Source: a virus
IMG/VR virus record: IMGVR_UViG_3300027801_001189
Span: 1-20,320 of that record
DNA length: 20,320 nt
Strand: one strand, 5' to 3'
The first letter of the stretch is position 1, and each line of letters starts with the position of its first letter. The notes beneath the pieces are model-generated. The model searched no databases, was not told where the DNA came from, and saw only the letters and a program-made list of their open reading frames with translations. Positions 19,987 to 20,320 of the stretch are shown in pieces. Both the position numbers and the translations under genes were made by a program.

Positions 19987-20320
19987 AAGTAGTTGGCTTA
20001 AACGGTAGAGAATATAATCTCGACCTTAAAAAATATATAGACAACGACAGATCAAAAAGATCCTTTTACCACCTACAGGCTAGAGAATTAATAAAAGATA
20101 TCTTTCATGGATACAACATTTTAGAAGAGGTTAAGCTTCCGGGAAGTGTAAAACCTTCAAAAAAATCTGTTTTATATCTTGACTTCCTAATTCCGAATGC
20201 TAGAATAGGTGTAGAGGTTCACGGCCAACAACATTTTAAATACACACCATTTTTCCACAAAAGCAAGGCAGGTTTCCTGTTTGCAAAAGCCAGAGATAGA
20301 GACAAGGCGGAATGGTGCGA
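19983..20320 (+). CDS. PD-(D/E)XK-like endonuclease, N-terminal part (runs off the window)
   Basis: The frame is open from the ATG at 19983 to the window end; 112 residues are visible. A conserved Glu35 in an N-terminal helix, then VLYLDFLIPNARIGVEVHGQQHF with Asp67 and Glu78, match the layout of the restriction-endonuclease-like fold as seen in Vsr-like and DUF559-like nucleases. The basic RDRDKAEWC segment follows. It would cut DNA in recombination, repair or host-DNA breakdown. The start overlaps the recombinase stop by four bases (ATGA), so the two may act together. The C-terminus is outside the window, so the full domain content is unknown. Confidence 0.75.
   Translation, partial: MKVVGLNGREYNLDLKKYIDNDRSKRSFYHLQARELIKDIFHGYNILEEVKLPGSVKPSKKSVLYLDFLIPNARIGVEVHGQQHFKYTPFFHKSKAGFLFAKARDRDKAEWC

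Noticed and set aside
1-20320. CRISPR array, insertion sequence, tRNA gene or integration site
   Set aside because: No regularly spaced repeats, terminal inverted repeats, transposase or integrase motifs, or tRNA-like folds were seen anywhere in the window.

Overview
The window reads as a continuous piece of a double-stranded DNA tailed phage (Caudoviricetes), probably a lytic or virulent-type phage of a Gram-negative, possibly marine bacterium. The reasons are: every credible gene is on the + strand; genes are short, tightly packed and often overlap by 1, 4, 8 or 11 bases; the DNA is AT-rich; and the gene set (SSB, dCMP deaminase, class Ia ribonucleotide reductase, MazG, PhoH, RecA/UvsX-like recombinase, phage-type sigma-like factor, holin-like protein) is typical of large marine phages. 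No capsid, tail, terminase or integrase gene is recognisable, so the assignment to a phage rests on gene content and layout. Host identity is not shown directly; the E. coli-like NrdA/NrdB and consensus sigma70 promoters only suggest a bacterium with ordinary housekeeping transcription.

Layout. (1) 1-2448: the end of a ManC-type cupin, a HxGH cytidylyltransferase, a 29-residue ORF, a staphylococcal-nuclease-like protein, small unknown proteins and a dCMP deaminase. (2) 2438-3530: a strong promoter, a coiled-coil protein, an unknown basic protein, SSB, then a structured RNA candidate with interleaved stems, immediately followed by a Rho-independent terminator. (3) 3546-4970: a fusion of a GT29-like sialyltransferase domain with a CMP-sialic-acid-synthetase domain. 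(4) 4989-7990: a perfect sigma70 promoter, a membrane protein with a RuvA domain III-like tail, a GT4 glycosyltransferase, two unknown proteins and a sigma-factor-like protein. (5) 7986-8823: an isolated -10-like TATAAT, a Gly/Thr/Ala-rich probable virion protein, and a strong terminator, together a one-gene transcription unit. (6) 8838-12486: an envelope/lysis-like cassette: membrane-anchored PAS protein, holin-like protein, papain-like peptidase, an exported Zn-motif plus thioredoxin protein split by an A10 run, and several small membrane-anchored proteins, closed by a terminator. (7) 12499-20320: a consensus promoter then nrdA-nrdB-mazG-phoH, a FmdB-like zinc ribbon, four unknown proteins, a RecA/UvsX-like recombinase and the start of a PD-(D/E)XK-like endonuclease.

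How it works together: dCMP deaminase, NrdAB and MazG supply and police deoxynucleotide pools for replication; SSB, the RecA-like protein and the endonuclease serve recombination and repair; a sugar module (ManC-like cupin, cytidylyltransferase, sialyltransferase/CMP-synthetase fusion, GT4 enzyme) could build or alter a surface glycan; the sigma-like factor probably drives late genes such as the Gly/Thr-rich protein; and the holin-like/peptidase/thioredoxin block probably acts at the envelope. The most unusual items are the GT29-NeuA-type fusion, the pseudoknot-like RNA in front of it, the A10 frame break in the exported thioredoxin, and the membrane-anchored PAS protein.
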